From Clostridiales bacterium (GTDB lineage: Bacteria > Bacillota > Clostridia > Christensenellales > CAG-138), in assembly GCA_031270585.1 (NCBI GenBank), contig JAISXK010000046.1, positions 1-34,019 of the forward strand: a stretch of 34,019 nucleotides of DNA. Direction: 5' to 3'. The position numbers and the translations under genes are program-made. Under the pieces are notes generated by a model. The model was not told the DNA's origin. It worked only from the letters and a program-made list of their open reading frames with translations, and did no database searches. This document shows positions 1 to 7,690 of this stretch, piece by piece (position 1 is the stretch's first letter; each line of letters opens with the position of its first letter).

Positions 1-306
1 ATTCAGGTCAAGACGGGGCTTGAAAACGGGAAAGCCAGCGTAACGGATATCGTGCAGATGGTGAGAAACGCTCCCCAAACGGCGGAGTATATTTTATATA
101 AGGGCCTTGTGGACAAGAACGGCGACGTAGTTACCATTCCATATGCAAATACGTACGAAAGGGAAAAGCGGTGTTTTGTTGAAAAGTTTTTTCGGGGTTT
201 TGTTTGGCGTCCAATGCTTGCATCAAGCGGAAAACCGTGGTATAATACTCTGCGTTGGGTCGTGCGAGTGATGAGAAGAGTGGGTTGCCCCACTCTTTCA
301 TTTTGA
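1..306 (+). CDS. C-terminal part of an unrecognised protein (partial at window start)
   Basis: An open frame runs from base 1 to a TGA at 304-306. The first ~55 residues look like real protein (mixed charged and hydrophobic, ending in a VVTIPYANTYER segment). From about base 170 the translation becomes rich in Phe, Arg and Trp, and the DNA there carries a strong promoter (218-246) and a hairpin (276-297). Either the gene really ends at 304, with the next operon's promoter inside its 3' end, or the true end is earlier and a sequence change hides it. I do not recognise the family. In Firmicutes the gene before rimP is often polC, but this tail does not resemble the PolC C-terminus. Confidence 0.5.
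   Translation: MQVKTGLENGKASVTDIVQMVRNAPQTAEYILYKGLVDKNGDVVTIPYANTYEREKRCFVEKFFRGFVWRPMLASSGKPWYNTLRWVVRVMRRVGCPTLSF
218..246 (+). promoter_or_regulatory. Strong sigma-A promoter of the rimP-nusA-infB operon
   Basis: TTGCAT at 218-223, a 17-base spacer, and a perfect TATAAT at 241-246 preceded by TG at 238-239 (extended -10). Transcription would start near 252-253, leaving a leader of about 100 bases before rimP. It overlaps the 3' end of the preceding open frame. Confidence 0.8.
276..304 (+). terminator. Terminator-like hairpin 1 in the rimP leader
   Basis: A perfect 9-bp stem (276-284 with 289-297, core AGAGTGGG/CCCACTCT) closes a 4-base loop and runs into a T-rich stretch TTTCATTTT. It lies downstream of the rimP promoter, so it can act as an attenuator; it could alternatively end transcripts from the upstream gene. 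Confidence 0.6.
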
Positions 307-307
307 G

Positions 308-337
308 AGCCGGCCTTTCGATGGGCGGCTTTATTTT
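308..337 (+). terminator. Terminator-like hairpin 2 in the rimP leader
   Basis: The arms 308-315 and 323-330 pair with a single G-G mismatch (GCCGGCC with GGGCGGC plus an A-T pair) around a 7-base loop, followed by TTTATTTT. It is the second hairpin with a T-tract between promoter and rimP start, supporting a leader that controls read-through into the nusA operon. Confidence 0.55.
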
Positions 338-355
338 GAGAAAGGATGCCGGCAG

Positions 356-811
356 TTGAGAACCACGGATGTTGTGCGCGCGCTCACGAAGGCGCCTATA
401 GAGGCCATGGGCTACGAGCTTGTGGATGTGGAATTTACAAAAGAGCATAACGGTTATGTGTTAACGCTGTATATCGACAAGCCGGGCGGCGTCGGCATTG
501 AGGATTGCGAGCGCGTCAGCCGCGAGATAGACCCGCTTATCGAAGAGCGCGACCCCATACCGCAGGCGTATTACCTGAGCGTTTCGTCGCCGGGCATTGA
601 CAGACCCTTGAAGACGGAGCGTGATTATTTGCGCAATACAGGTAAAAAGGTAACCATAAAGCTTTACGCGAAACGGGATGATAAAAAAGAGTTTACCGGC
701 GAATTGGTTTGTTTTGCAAACGGCGCCGTGACCATAGCCTGCAACGACGGCCACACGCGCGAATTTCAATTAAAAGAGCTTTCGAACGTAAAGCCATACA
801 TCGATTTTTGA
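356..811 (+). CDS. rimP: Ribosome maturation factor RimP
   Basis: RimP (YlxS in Bacillus) binds the nascent 30S subunit in the cytoplasm and aids its late assembly. The 151-residue product shows the family pattern: an N-terminal block with GYELVDVEF, the YIDKPGGVGIEDCERVSREI segment, the SSPGIDRPL signature near residues 78-86, and an SH3-like C-terminal part ending in a conserved KPYIDF. Length is typical. The start is TTG at 356; the nearby ATG at 345 is out of frame, and a GAAAGGA ribosome site lies at 338-344. It is the first gene of the operon, 18 bases before nusA, downstream of a strong promoter and two hairpins. Confidence 0.95.
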   Translation: MRTTDVVRALTKAPIEAMGYELVDVEFTKEHNGYVLTLYIDKPGGVGIEDCERVSREIDPLIEERDPIPQAYYLSVSSPGIDRPLKTERDYLRNTGKKVTIKLYAKRDDKKEFTGELVCFANGAVTIACNDGHTREFQLKELSNVKPYIDF

Positions 812-829
812 AGGGAAGAAGGAGACGCC

Positions 830-2038
830 ATGAACAGCGACTTTATTGAAGCCTTAAACACGATAGAAAAAGAGCGCGGCATCAGCAAAGATGTTTTGAT
901 TGACGCGATTGAGAACGCCCTGATTTCAGCATACCGCAGAAACTATGGCACATCCAACAATGTGCGCGCCGAGGTGGATGTGGAAACCGGCGACATACAG
1001 CTGTTTGCGTCCAAATCCGTGGTGGAAACCGTGGAGAACCCCCATACGGAGATCGCGCTGGAGAGCGCCCGTAAGATCAATACCCTTTATGAGGCGGGAG
1101 ATGTGCTGGAAGAAGAGGTAAGACCCAAAAACTTTGGCCGTATCGCGGCGCAAACCGCCAAGCAGGTGGTTGTGCAGCGCATACGCGAGGCGGAGCGCGG
1201 CGTGATATACGACGAATTCGTCGAAAAGGAAAACGAGGTGCTTACGGCTATTGTGCAGCGCGTGGAAAAAGCGGGCGCGTATGTTGAGCTTGGCAAAACC
1301 GACGGTCTGCTCGCCGCAAACGAGATGATACCCGGCGAAAGCTTTGAAAGCAACGACCGCATCAAGGTATACGTGCTGGAGGTCAGAAAGACCAACAAGG
1401 GCCCGCAGGTGCTGGTTTCGCGCACGCACCCGGGTTTGGTAAAGCGGCTTTTCGAGCTGGAGGTGCCGGAAATCCAGTCGGGCGTCGTGCAGATACGCTC
1501 TATCGCGCGCGAGGCGGGCTTTCGCACCAAGGTGGCCGTATCCTCCAACGATCCGCAGGTTGACCCGGTGGGCGCGTGCGTGGGGCAAAGGGGCATCCGC
1601 GTGGAGCGTATCGTGGCGGAACTGCATAACGAAAAAATCGATATCATCGAGTGGGATATGGACTCCGCCGTGTATATCGCCAAGGCGCTGAGCCCCGCCA
1701 AGGTGTTGATGGTGTACATCAACGAGACGGAAAAGGCGGCGAAGGTTATCGTGCCCGACAACCAGCTTTCGCTGGCCATAGGCAAAGAGGGGCAGAACGC
1801 CCGCCTTGCCGCCAAACTGACGGGCTGGAAGATCGATATCAAAAACCAATCCCAGGCGGAAGAGGCCATGATAAACGCCTTTGACGAGGCTGCCGTCGCT
1901 AGCGAGGGGTACGGCGAAGCCGAATATGAAACGGACGCGCCCGAAACGGATATGCCCGAAACGGATGCGCCCGAAACGGAGTCTCACATGCCGTCCGCAG
2001 AGACGCCGGCTGACGGCGCAAAGCCGCCTGCCGAATAA
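830..2038 (+). CDS. nusA: Transcription termination/antitermination protein NusA
   Basis: NusA binds RNA polymerase and nascent RNA and modulates pausing, termination and antitermination. The 402-residue protein has the NusA N-terminal domain (about 1-125), an S1 domain (about 137-190, with GAYVELGKTDGLL), and two KH domains (motifs VGQRGIRVERI near 250 and IGKEGQNARLAAKL near 315). The last ~40 residues form an acidic, repeated ETDAPETDMPETD tail not found in the short Bacillus protein (about 370 residues). The start is an ATG after AGAAGGAG. It sits in the standard rimP-nusA-ylxR order. Because NusA enhances termination, the hairpins ahead of rimP could give feedback control (inference). 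Confidence 0.97.
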   Translation: MNSDFIEALNTIEKERGISKDVLIDAIENALISAYRRNYGTSNNVRAEVDVETGDIQLFASKSVVETVENPHTEIALESARKINTLYEAGDVLEEEVRPKNFGRIAAQTAKQVVVQRIREAERGVIYDEFVEKENEVLTAIVQRVEKAGAYVELGKTDGLLAANEMIPGESFESNDRIKVYVLEVRKTNKGPQVLVSRTHPGLVKRLFELEVPEIQSGVVQIRSIAREAGFRTKVAVSSNDPQVDPVGACVGQRGIRVERIVAELHNEKIDIIEWDMDSAVYIAKALSPAKVLMVYINETEKAAKVIVPDNQLSLAIGKEGQNARLAAKLTGWKIDIKNQSQAEEAMINAFDEAAVASEGYGEAEYETDAPETDMPETDAPETESHMPSAETPADGAKPPAE

Positions 2039-2056
2039 GGGTATGGAGGATGGACG

Positions 2057-2323
2057 ATGGCGACAAAGAAAATACCCATGCGCATGTGCGTGGGTTGCAG
2101 GCAGATGAAGCCCAAAAAAGAGTTGGTGCGTGTGGTGCGCAATAACGAAGGCGTGATCAGCATCGACTTAAAGGGAAAAGCCCCCGGAAGGGGCGCGTAT
2201 GTTTGCCGTGACGGCGAATGCCTGCAACGCGCAAAGAAGACAAAGGCGCTGGAACGGGCGTTTGAACATAAAATTGAGCCCGTGATATATGATACGCTGG
2301 CGCGGGAGCTAAACGGTGGTTGA
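2057..2323 (+). CDS. ylxR: YlxR family protein (RNase P modulator RnpM)
   Basis: An 88-residue basic protein with the family hallmark MRMCVGCRQMKPKKELVR at residues 7-24 and the later GRGAYVCRDGEC and AKKTKALERAF segments. The YlxR family is a small RNA-binding fold encoded between nusA and infB in most Firmicutes. Recent work on the Bacillus homologue links it to RNase P (RnpM). The ATG at 2057 follows a GGAGGA site. It overlaps the next gene by 8 bases, indicating translational coupling. Confidence 0.93.
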   Translation: MATKKIPMRMCVGCRQMKPKKELVRVVRNNEGVISIDLKGKAPGRGAYVCRDGECLQRAKKTKALERAFEHKIEPVIYDTLARELNGG

Positions 2324-2624
2324 AAAAAAGCTTTATGGCGCGATTGGCCTGGCGCGCCGCGCGGGCAAATGCATCACCGGTGATTTTGTGGTGGAACGAG
2401 CGCTCAAGGCGAAAAAGACGATGTATATTATTATCGACGATACGGCGTCGGGCGCCACAAAGGCGCGTTACCGGGCGCTGTGCGAAAGGATGGATGTGCC
2501 TTATATGGAGCTTGCGGGGCTGGGCCTGGCAATTGGGAAACCCGGCAATAAGGTAGCCGCCGTTACCGACGGGAATTTTGCGGGAATGATAGGCGGCTTG
2601 CTGGAAAAAACTGAAGGTACTTGA
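2316..2624 (+). CDS. ylxQ: YlxQ, L7Ae/L30e family putative RNA-binding protein
   Basis: A 102-residue protein of the L7Ae/L30e/S12e/Gadd45 fold, whose members bind kink-turn RNAs. The N-terminal pattern KLYGAIGLARRAGKCITGDF and the later MYIIIDDTASGATKARY block are typical of YlxQ. It starts at GTG 2316, inside the end of ylxR (8-base overlap), so translation is probably coupled. The order ylxR-ylxQ-infB is conserved in Firmicutes. The exact RNA target is not established from sequence. Confidence 0.9.
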   Translation: MVEKKLYGAIGLARRAGKCITGDFVVERALKAKKTMYIIIDDTASGATKARYRALCERMDVPYMELAGLGLAIGKPGNKVAAVTDGNFAGMIGGLLEKTEGT

Positions 2625-2672
2625 GACTGATTATGAGAAACATGCCGAATGGCAGGCGGGCGGGGGTGTAAT

Positions 2673-5435
2673 ATGGCCAAACAAAATATTCAGGAAGAGG
2701 CAAAGGACTTGCAACAGCGCGCGGAGCAGCTCTTTGAAAGGCTGGCGCAATACCATGGCGGCGTATCGGAAACGTTGCAGGATATACGCGAGCATGAGCG
2801 CAGGCTCTCTGAAAAAGAAGAAGTCTTGCGGCAGCAGCGACTGGAGCGCGAGCGCCAGGAGCGCCTGATGGAGATGCTGGCGTCTGATAAAGATCTGGCC
2901 GTGCATATCGGAGGGGATGACGATATAGCGGCGAAAGCGGCCCCTGAAGAGACGCCGGCAAGGGCGGGGCAGTTTGCGCCACAGGAAGCGGCGCCACATG
3001 TCGCGGAAAAATCGCAAGCGCCGGAGTCGGAAGCTGAAAAAACGGCAGCGCCTGAAAAGCAAAACGCGCCTGAAAAGCAGAGCGCGCCTGAAAAGCAAAA
3101 CGCGCCTGAAAAGCAGAGTGCGCCTGAAAAGCAAAGCGCGCCTGAAAAGCAGAGCGCGCCTGAAAGGCAAAGCGCGCCTGAAAGGCAGGCGGCGCCTGTT
3201 GCGGAATTTGCAAAGCGGCCCGAGGAGCCGAAAAAGAGCGCGCCTGTCACAGCCAGGCAGGATGGCTACAAGAAGGATGGCTACCAGCAAAGAACGATAG
3301 ACCCGGCTATGTACCAGCGGCCGCAGCAGGGCGGCGGGTACCAGCAGCGGCCGCAGCAGGGCAACGGGTACCAGCAACGGCCGCAGCAGGGCGGCGGGTA
3401 CCAGCAGCGGCCGCAGCAGGGCGGCGGGTTTGCCGCAGGTGGTTTCAAGGCGCAGGCAGCGTCGTCCGCCGGCAAAGAGAAGGTTAGCAACTACGACCCC
3501 AACAGGGGCAACTATACGCGTAATTACGAGGCTGACAAGCAAAGGGCGCGCAACAAAAAAGCGCTTCAGAAAGAAGCCGCGCCAAGCGCCGCCGGGTGGG
3601 ACGACGATTCTCCCTTGGGCGGCAACCGGCGCCGGCCGCGCAAGCAGCAGGTGCAGCGCAGGCCAGAACCCGTAGTGATTGAAAAGGCGGTTATAACAAC
3701 GGAAAAAGTGACGGTAAAAGAATTATCCGAAAAGATCGGCAAGCCTGCCGGCGAAATAATCAAAAAGCTGTTTATGCTGGGTATCATCGCCACCATCAAC
3801 CAGGATCTTGACTTTGATACGGTGGAACTGATCGCGTCCGATTACGGCATTACGCTGGAGCACCAGATTGCCAAAACACATGCGGAGCTGTTACAGGACG
3901 CCGCCGACGAAATCGACTCCCCCGAGAAGCTGACAACCCGCCCGCCTGTCGTTACCATTATGGGCCACGTTGACCACGGCAAAACCTTGCTGCTGGATGC
4001 CATACGCGACAGCAGCGTAACGCAGGGCGAAGCGGGCGGCATTACACAGCATATCGGCGCGTATACCGTAACCCGTGATGGGAGAAGCATCACATTCATA
4101 GATACCCCGGGCCACGAGGCGTTTACATCCATGCGCGCGCGCGGCGCGCAGGTGACGGATATCGTCATACTGGTGGTGGCGGCCGACGACGGCATTATGC
4201 CGCAAACGGTAGAGGCCATCAACCACGCCAAATCCGCCGCAGTGCCCATCATCGTTGCCATCAACAAGATGGACCGTCCCGAGGCGAACCCCGACAGGGT
4301 GAAGCAGCAGTTGACGGAGTACGGCCTGATAAGCGAAGAGTGGGGCGGCGACACCATTGTTGCGCCGGTTTCCGCCAAGACTCGCGAAGGGCTTGATACC
4401 CTGCTGGAGATGGTGCTGCTACAGGCGGATGTTTTGGAGCTCAGAGCCAACTCCAACCGGCTCGCCAAGGGCACCATTATAGAGGCGCAGCTTGATAAGG
4501 GCCGCGGCCCCATCGCCACGGTTCTTGTGCAAAACGGTACGCTGCACGTGGGCGACCCCATCGTCGCCGGCACAACCTATGGCCGTGTGCGCGCCATGAT
4601 GGACGATCACGGGCAAAGGGTGAAAGAGGCCGGCCCCAGCCAGCCTGTGGAGGTACTGGGCTTTAACGAGGTGCCGTTTGCCGGCGACACGCTCAATGTC
4701 GCAGAGATCGATAAGCTTTCGCGTCAGGTGGCGGAAGAGCGGCGCGACAAGCTCAAAGCCGAGCAGCTCAAAAATCTTTCCAAGGTATCGCTTGACGATC
4801 TGTTTAACCAGATTGCCGATGGTGAAATCAAGGATCTTAACATCATCGTCAAGGCCGATGTGCAAGGCTCGGTAGAGGCGCTGAAGCAGGCGCTTGAAAA
4901 GCTCAGCAATGAAGAGGTGCGCGCGCGCTGCATCCATGGCGGCGTGGGCGCGATTACCGGGTCGGATATCATGTTCGCGTCAGCATCCAACGCCATCGTA
5001 ATCGGCTTTAACGTGCGTATGGATAATACCGCGCGCGTTTCTGCGGAGCGTGAAAATGTGGATGTGCGCATGTACCGCGTGATTTACAACGCCATAGAGG
5101 ATGTCGGCAACGCCATGAAGGGCCTCTTTAAGCCCATCTATCAGGAGGCGGAGTTGGGCCGCGTTTGTGTGCGTGAGATATTCAAGGTTTCCGGCGTGGG
5201 CACGATCGCCGGCGCGTATGTGCAGGAGGGCAAGATCAACCGCAACGCGCATGTGCGTGTAGTGCGTGACGGCATCGTCATTCACGACGGAAAAATATCC
5301 TCGCTCAAGCGTTTTAAGGATGACGCGAAAGAGGTGGCGCAGGGTTACGAATGCGGTATCGGCATCGAAAACTTCAATGATTTGCAGGAGGACGATGTGA
5401 TCGAAGCATACGTGATAGAGGAGATCAAGCGGTAA
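2673..5435 (+). CDS. infB: Translation initiation factor IF-2 with repeat-rich N-terminal extension
   Basis: IF-2 is the GTPase that places initiator fMet-tRNA on the 30S subunit and promotes subunit joining. The ~920-residue protein has a charged, probably coiled-coil N-terminus (about 1-80), a low-complexity region with two tandem repeats, one IF2_N domain (about residues 345-400, VTVKELSEKIGKPAGEIIKKL), then the GTPase domain with G1 GHVDHGKT (about 431-438), G3 DTPGHE and G4 NKMD, and the usual C-terminal domains. The ATG at 2673 is preferred because a GGGGGTG site precedes it by a few bases; an in-frame ATG at 2649 has a weaker site. The first N-terminal IF2_N domain of Bacillus IF-2 is not visible here. 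Confidence 0.96.
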   Translation: MAKQNIQEEAKDLQQRAEQLFERLAQYHGGVSETLQDIREHERRLSEKEEVLRQQRLERERQERLMEMLASDKDLAVHIGGDDDIAAKAAPEETPARAGQFAPQEAAPHVAEKSQAPESEAEKTAAPEKQNAPEKQSAPEKQNAPEKQSAPEKQSAPEKQSAPERQSAPERQAAPVAEFAKRPEEPKKSAPVTARQDGYKKDGYQQRTIDPAMYQRPQQGGGYQQRPQQGNGYQQRPQQGGGYQQRPQQGGGFAAGGFKAQAASSAGKEKVSNYDPNRGNYTRNYEADKQRARNKKALQKEAAPSAAGWDDDSPLGGNRRRPRKQQVQRRPEPVVIEKAVITTEKVTVKELSEKIGKPAGEIIKKLFMLGIIATINQDLDFDTVELIASDYGITLEHQIAKTHAELLQDAADEIDSPEKLTTRPPVVTIMGHVDHGKTLLLDAIRDSSVTQGEAGGITQHIGAYTVTRDGRSITFIDTPGHEAFTSMRARGAQVTDIVILVVAADDGIMPQTVEAINHAKSAAVPIIVAINKMDRPEANPDRVKQQLTEYGLISEEWGGDTIVAPVSAKTREGLDTLLEMVLLQADVLELRANSNRLAKGTIIEAQLDKGRGPIATVLVQNGTLHVGDPIVAGTTYGRVRAMMDDHGQRVKEAGPSQPVEVLGFNEVPFAGDTLNVAEIDKLSRQVAEERRDKLKAEQLKNLSKVSLDDLFNQIADGEIKDLNIIVKADVQGSVEALKQALEKLSNEEVRARCIHGGVGAITGSDIMFASASNAIVIGFNVRMDNTARVSAERENVDVRMYRVIYNAIEDVGNAMKGLFKPIYQEAELGRVCVREIFKVSGVGTIAGAYVQEGKINRNAHVRVVRDGIVIHDGKISSLKRFKDDAKEVAQGYECGIGIENFNDLQEDDVIEAYVIEEIKR
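3051..3194 (+). repeat. Tandem 18-bp repeat in infB (eight PEKQSA-like units)
   Basis: Eight consecutive 18-base units, consensus CCTGAAAAGCAGAGCGCG, encode a hexapeptide repeat (PEKQNA, PEKQSA, PERQSA, PERQAA) in the disordered N-terminal part of IF-2. Units differ by only a few bases, so copy number is likely to vary between strains by slippage. Confidence 0.9.
3321..3430 (+). repeat. Tandem 30-bp repeat in infB (RPQQGGGYQQ units)
   Basis: Three full 30-base units start at 3321, 3351 and 3381, with a partial fourth at 3411-3430. They encode a Gln/Gly/Tyr-rich decapeptide repeat, distinct from the PEKQSA repeat just upstream. Confidence 0.9.
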
Positions 5436-5452
5436 ATAACAAGGAGTAAACA

Positions 5453-5845
5453 ATGTCCGTCATAAGACAGGACCGTATAAACGAAGAAGTAAGAAAGGTG
5501 ACAGGCGAGATCATACACGAGATGAAGGATCCGCGCGTTTTGGAGATGGCCACCATCACCCGCGCGGATGTCACCGCCGATTTAAGACAGGCCAGGTTGT
5601 TTGTAAGCGTATATGAACCCGACGAGGCGCTGCGCCGCGCATGCGTCAAGACGCTTAACCATGCCGCAGGTTTTATCGCGCGTGAGATAGGGCGCCGCAT
5701 ACAGCTCAGACGTCTGCCCGCGCTAAAGTTCGAGCTTGATACCAGCATAGAATACAGCGCGCATATTAACGAGCTGCTCAACAGCCTGCACTCGGCAAGC
5801 TCCAACGAAGAGGGCGTTTCTTCAGGGGAGGACGGCCATGCGTGA
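5453..5845 (+). CDS. rbfA: 30S ribosome-binding factor RbfA
   Basis: RbfA binds the immature 30S subunit near the 5' helix of 16S rRNA and is needed for its maturation, notably in the cold. The 130-residue protein shows the single KH-like family pattern: N-terminal RQDRINEEVRKVTGEII, the central DPRV..MATITRADVTADLRQARLFVSVY, and the C-terminal RRIQLRRLPALKFELD(T)SIEYSAHI. The start has a clear AAGGAG site. It follows infB by 17 bases and overlaps nrnA by 8 bases. The ylxP gene found between infB and rbfA in Bacillus is absent here. Confidence 0.96.
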   Translation: MSVIRQDRINEEVRKVTGEIIHEMKDPRVLEMATITRADVTADLRQARLFVSVYEPDEALRRACVKTLNHAAGFIAREIGRRIQLRRLPALKFELDTSIEYSAHINELLNSLHSASSNEEGVSSGEDGHA

Positions 5846-6815
5846 GGGGTTTGCGCCGCTGTGCGAATGGCTGGCGCGTGAAGACGACTTTGCCATTATC
5901 GCCCATGTTTCACCCGATGGCGATACGCTGGGTGCGGGCCTGGCGCTGTATATGATGCTGACAGCGCGGGGGAAGCGCGCGCAGGTGTTGTGCGAGCATG
6001 CCGTGCCGGCGATTTATGCGTTTTTGCCCTGTGCTCACATGGTAACGGGGCTTGAAGCGGCAAACCCTCATTACCGTAACGCCATCGCCGTGGATTGCGC
6101 GGCGGAGGATAGAATGGGTAAGGCGGCGGCCGTATTCCACGCTGCGGACGAGCGCGCGAATATAGACCATCATGGCTCCAACAACGGCTATGGCGGTTAT
6201 GTTTTTGTGGATAAGCGGGCCTCCGCCACCGGCGAGAATATATTTTTGATCTATGAAGCATGGCGCGAAAGCTTCGACAGCGCGCTCAGGCGCGATATAG
6301 CCGTGTGCCTTTTTGTGGCGGTGAGCACCGATACGGGGAATTTTGCCTACAGCAGCACCACGCCCGCCACGTTGCGCGTGGCTGCGGCGCTGATGGAAGA
6401 GGGTATCGACATTGCCCAGATCAACCGCGACGTATATAAAACCATATCGCTTGGCAAGGCGCGGCTACAGGGATTTGTATTGAGCACCATGCGGTTTTTT
6501 TGCGAAAACCGCATAGGCGTCGCGTGCGTCGCCCTAAGCGATATCAAGCGCCTGGGCGCCATGGTAGAGGATCTTGAGGGAATGACGGACAGCATACGCG
6601 ATGTGGACGGCGTGGAGATCGCCATTGTGCTGCGTGAAAAGAGAGAGGGCGGCTGGAAAGCCAGTCTGCGTTCCAAGCGCCGGGCGGATGTTTCCGCGCT
6701 CGCGAGCGGCTTTGGCGGCGGCGGGCACAAGCACGCAGCGGGCTGCTCCACCCAGGGCGAAATGGATACATTCTACAACGCTTTGCTGCGGGCGGCGGAA
6801 CAGGCGCTGCACTGA
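5838..6815 (+). CDS. nrnA: DHH-family phosphoesterase, NrnA-type oligoribonuclease / pAp phosphatase
   Basis: NrnA degrades 2-5 nt RNAs and dephosphorylates 3'-phosphoadenosine-5'-phosphate using Mn2+. The 325-residue protein has the DHH motifs in order: H23, D27 and D29 in HVSPDGDT; D86 in AVDCA; DHH at 110-112 (NIDHHGSN); STDTGNF near 155; and the C-terminal DHHA1 motif GGGHKHAAG at 294-302 that binds substrate. All metal ligands expected for an active enzyme are visible. It overlaps rbfA by 8 bases and truB by one base (TGATG), so it belongs to the operon. An rbfA-nrnA-truB order is common in clostridia. Confidence 0.93.
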   Translation: MREGFAPLCEWLAREDDFAIIAHVSPDGDTLGAGLALYMMLTARGKRAQVLCEHAVPAIYAFLPCAHMVTGLEAANPHYRNAIAVDCAAEDRMGKAAAVFHAADERANIDHHGSNNGYGGYVFVDKRASATGENIFLIYEAWRESFDSALRRDIAVCLFVAVSTDTGNFAYSSTTPATLRVAAALMEEGIDIAQINRDVYKTISLGKARLQGFVLSTMRFFCENRIGVACVALSDIKRLGAMVEDLEGMTDSIRDVDGVEIAIVLREKREGGWKASLRSKRRADVSALASGFGGGGHKHAAGCSTQGEMDTFYNALLRAAEQALH

Positions 6816-7690
6816 TGGAAGGCATATTAAACATATTAAAACCGCCGGGCATGACATCCAGCAATGTTGTGGCGGATGTAAAAAAGCTCACGGGCATCAA
6901 GCGCGTGGGCCATATGGGCACGCTGGATCCGGGTGCTGCGGGTGTCCTGCCCATTTGCCTGGGGCGCGCCACAAGGCTTTTTGATATTTTTCAAGAGAAG
7001 GAAAAGGCGTATACCGCCGAGATCGCCTTTGGCATTGCCACCGATACGCAGGATAGCTACGGCGCGGTGGTGGCGCGCGACGATAAGACGATAGGCGAAG
7101 ACGCGTTTGCAGCGGCGCTGCAAGGGTTTTCTGGCGACTACGCGCAGGTGGCGCCGGCTTATTCCGCCTTAAAGGAAGGCGGAAGGCCGCTCTACGCGAT
7201 CGCGCGGGAGGGAGGTTCTGTGCCTTCGCGCACGCGCACGGTGCGGATCTACGGCGCTACGTATATCGCGCAAACGGGCCCCAACAGATTTTTGTTTAGC
7301 GTGACCTGCTCGCGCGGCACATATGTGCGCACGCTGTGCGCGGATATAGGCGAAAGGCTTGGCACATACGCGCATCTGTCGTTTTTGCTGCGCACGGCGG
7401 CGGGCCCGTTCAGGATAGAGGATACCCATACGCTTGCCGAGTTGACAGAGAAAAAGGACGCCGGGCATTTGGCGCAGGCCGTGATAAGCGTGGAAAGCGC
7501 GCTGGGCTTTTTGCCGGCGTTTACCGTAGTGAATGACAGGCTTGCCGCGCGGCTGAAAAACGGCTGTGCCATACCGCTGCCGGAAGGGGCGATCAAGGAA
7601 GGACTTTGCCGCGTATACACGGACGCGTTTTTGGGCGTGGCGCAGGCCGCCGCAGGCGCGTGCAAAATGAAATTGTTCTTTAACGGGTAA
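6815..7690 (+). CDS. truB: tRNA pseudouridine(55) synthase TruB
   Basis: TruB converts U55 in the T-loop of tRNAs to pseudouridine. The 291-residue protein contains the N-terminal NILKPPGMTSSNVV segment, the motif GTLDPGAAGVLP with catalytic Asp at residue 38, the KAYTAEIAFG block, and the later CSRGTYVRTLCADIGERLG motif. The C-terminal part is short and divergent, as often in Firmicutes. The ATG overlaps the nrnA stop (TGATG), so translation is coupled. ribF begins directly after its TAA. Confidence 0.97.
   Translation: MEGILNILKPPGMTSSNVVADVKKLTGIKRVGHMGTLDPGAAGVLPICLGRATRLFDIFQEKEKAYTAEIAFGIATDTQDSYGAVVARDDKTIGEDAFAAALQGFSGDYAQVAPAYSALKEGGRPLYAIAREGGSVPSRTRTVRIYGATYIAQTGPNRFLFSVTCSRGTYVRTLCADIGERLGTYAHLSFLLRTAAGPFRIEDTHTLAELTEKKDAGHLAQAVISVESALGFLPAFTVVNDRLAARLKNGCAIPLPEGAIKEGLCRVYTDAFLGVAQAAAGACKMKLFFNG

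Noticed and set aside
926..1987. Long minus-strand frame (353 residues) opposite nusA
   Set aside because: It is the shadow of a GC-rich coding gene; composition is His/Arg/Leu-rich, there is no ribosome site, and nusA is certain.
3048..3430. Possible CRISPR-like array
   Set aside because: The units are contiguous 18- and 30-base tandem repeats in frame with infB, with no spacers and no cas genes.
2631..3542. Minus-strand frames opposite the infB repeats with repetitive Leu/Arg or Phe/Gln proteins
   Set aside because: They only reflect the tandem repeats of infB read backwards; no start signals.
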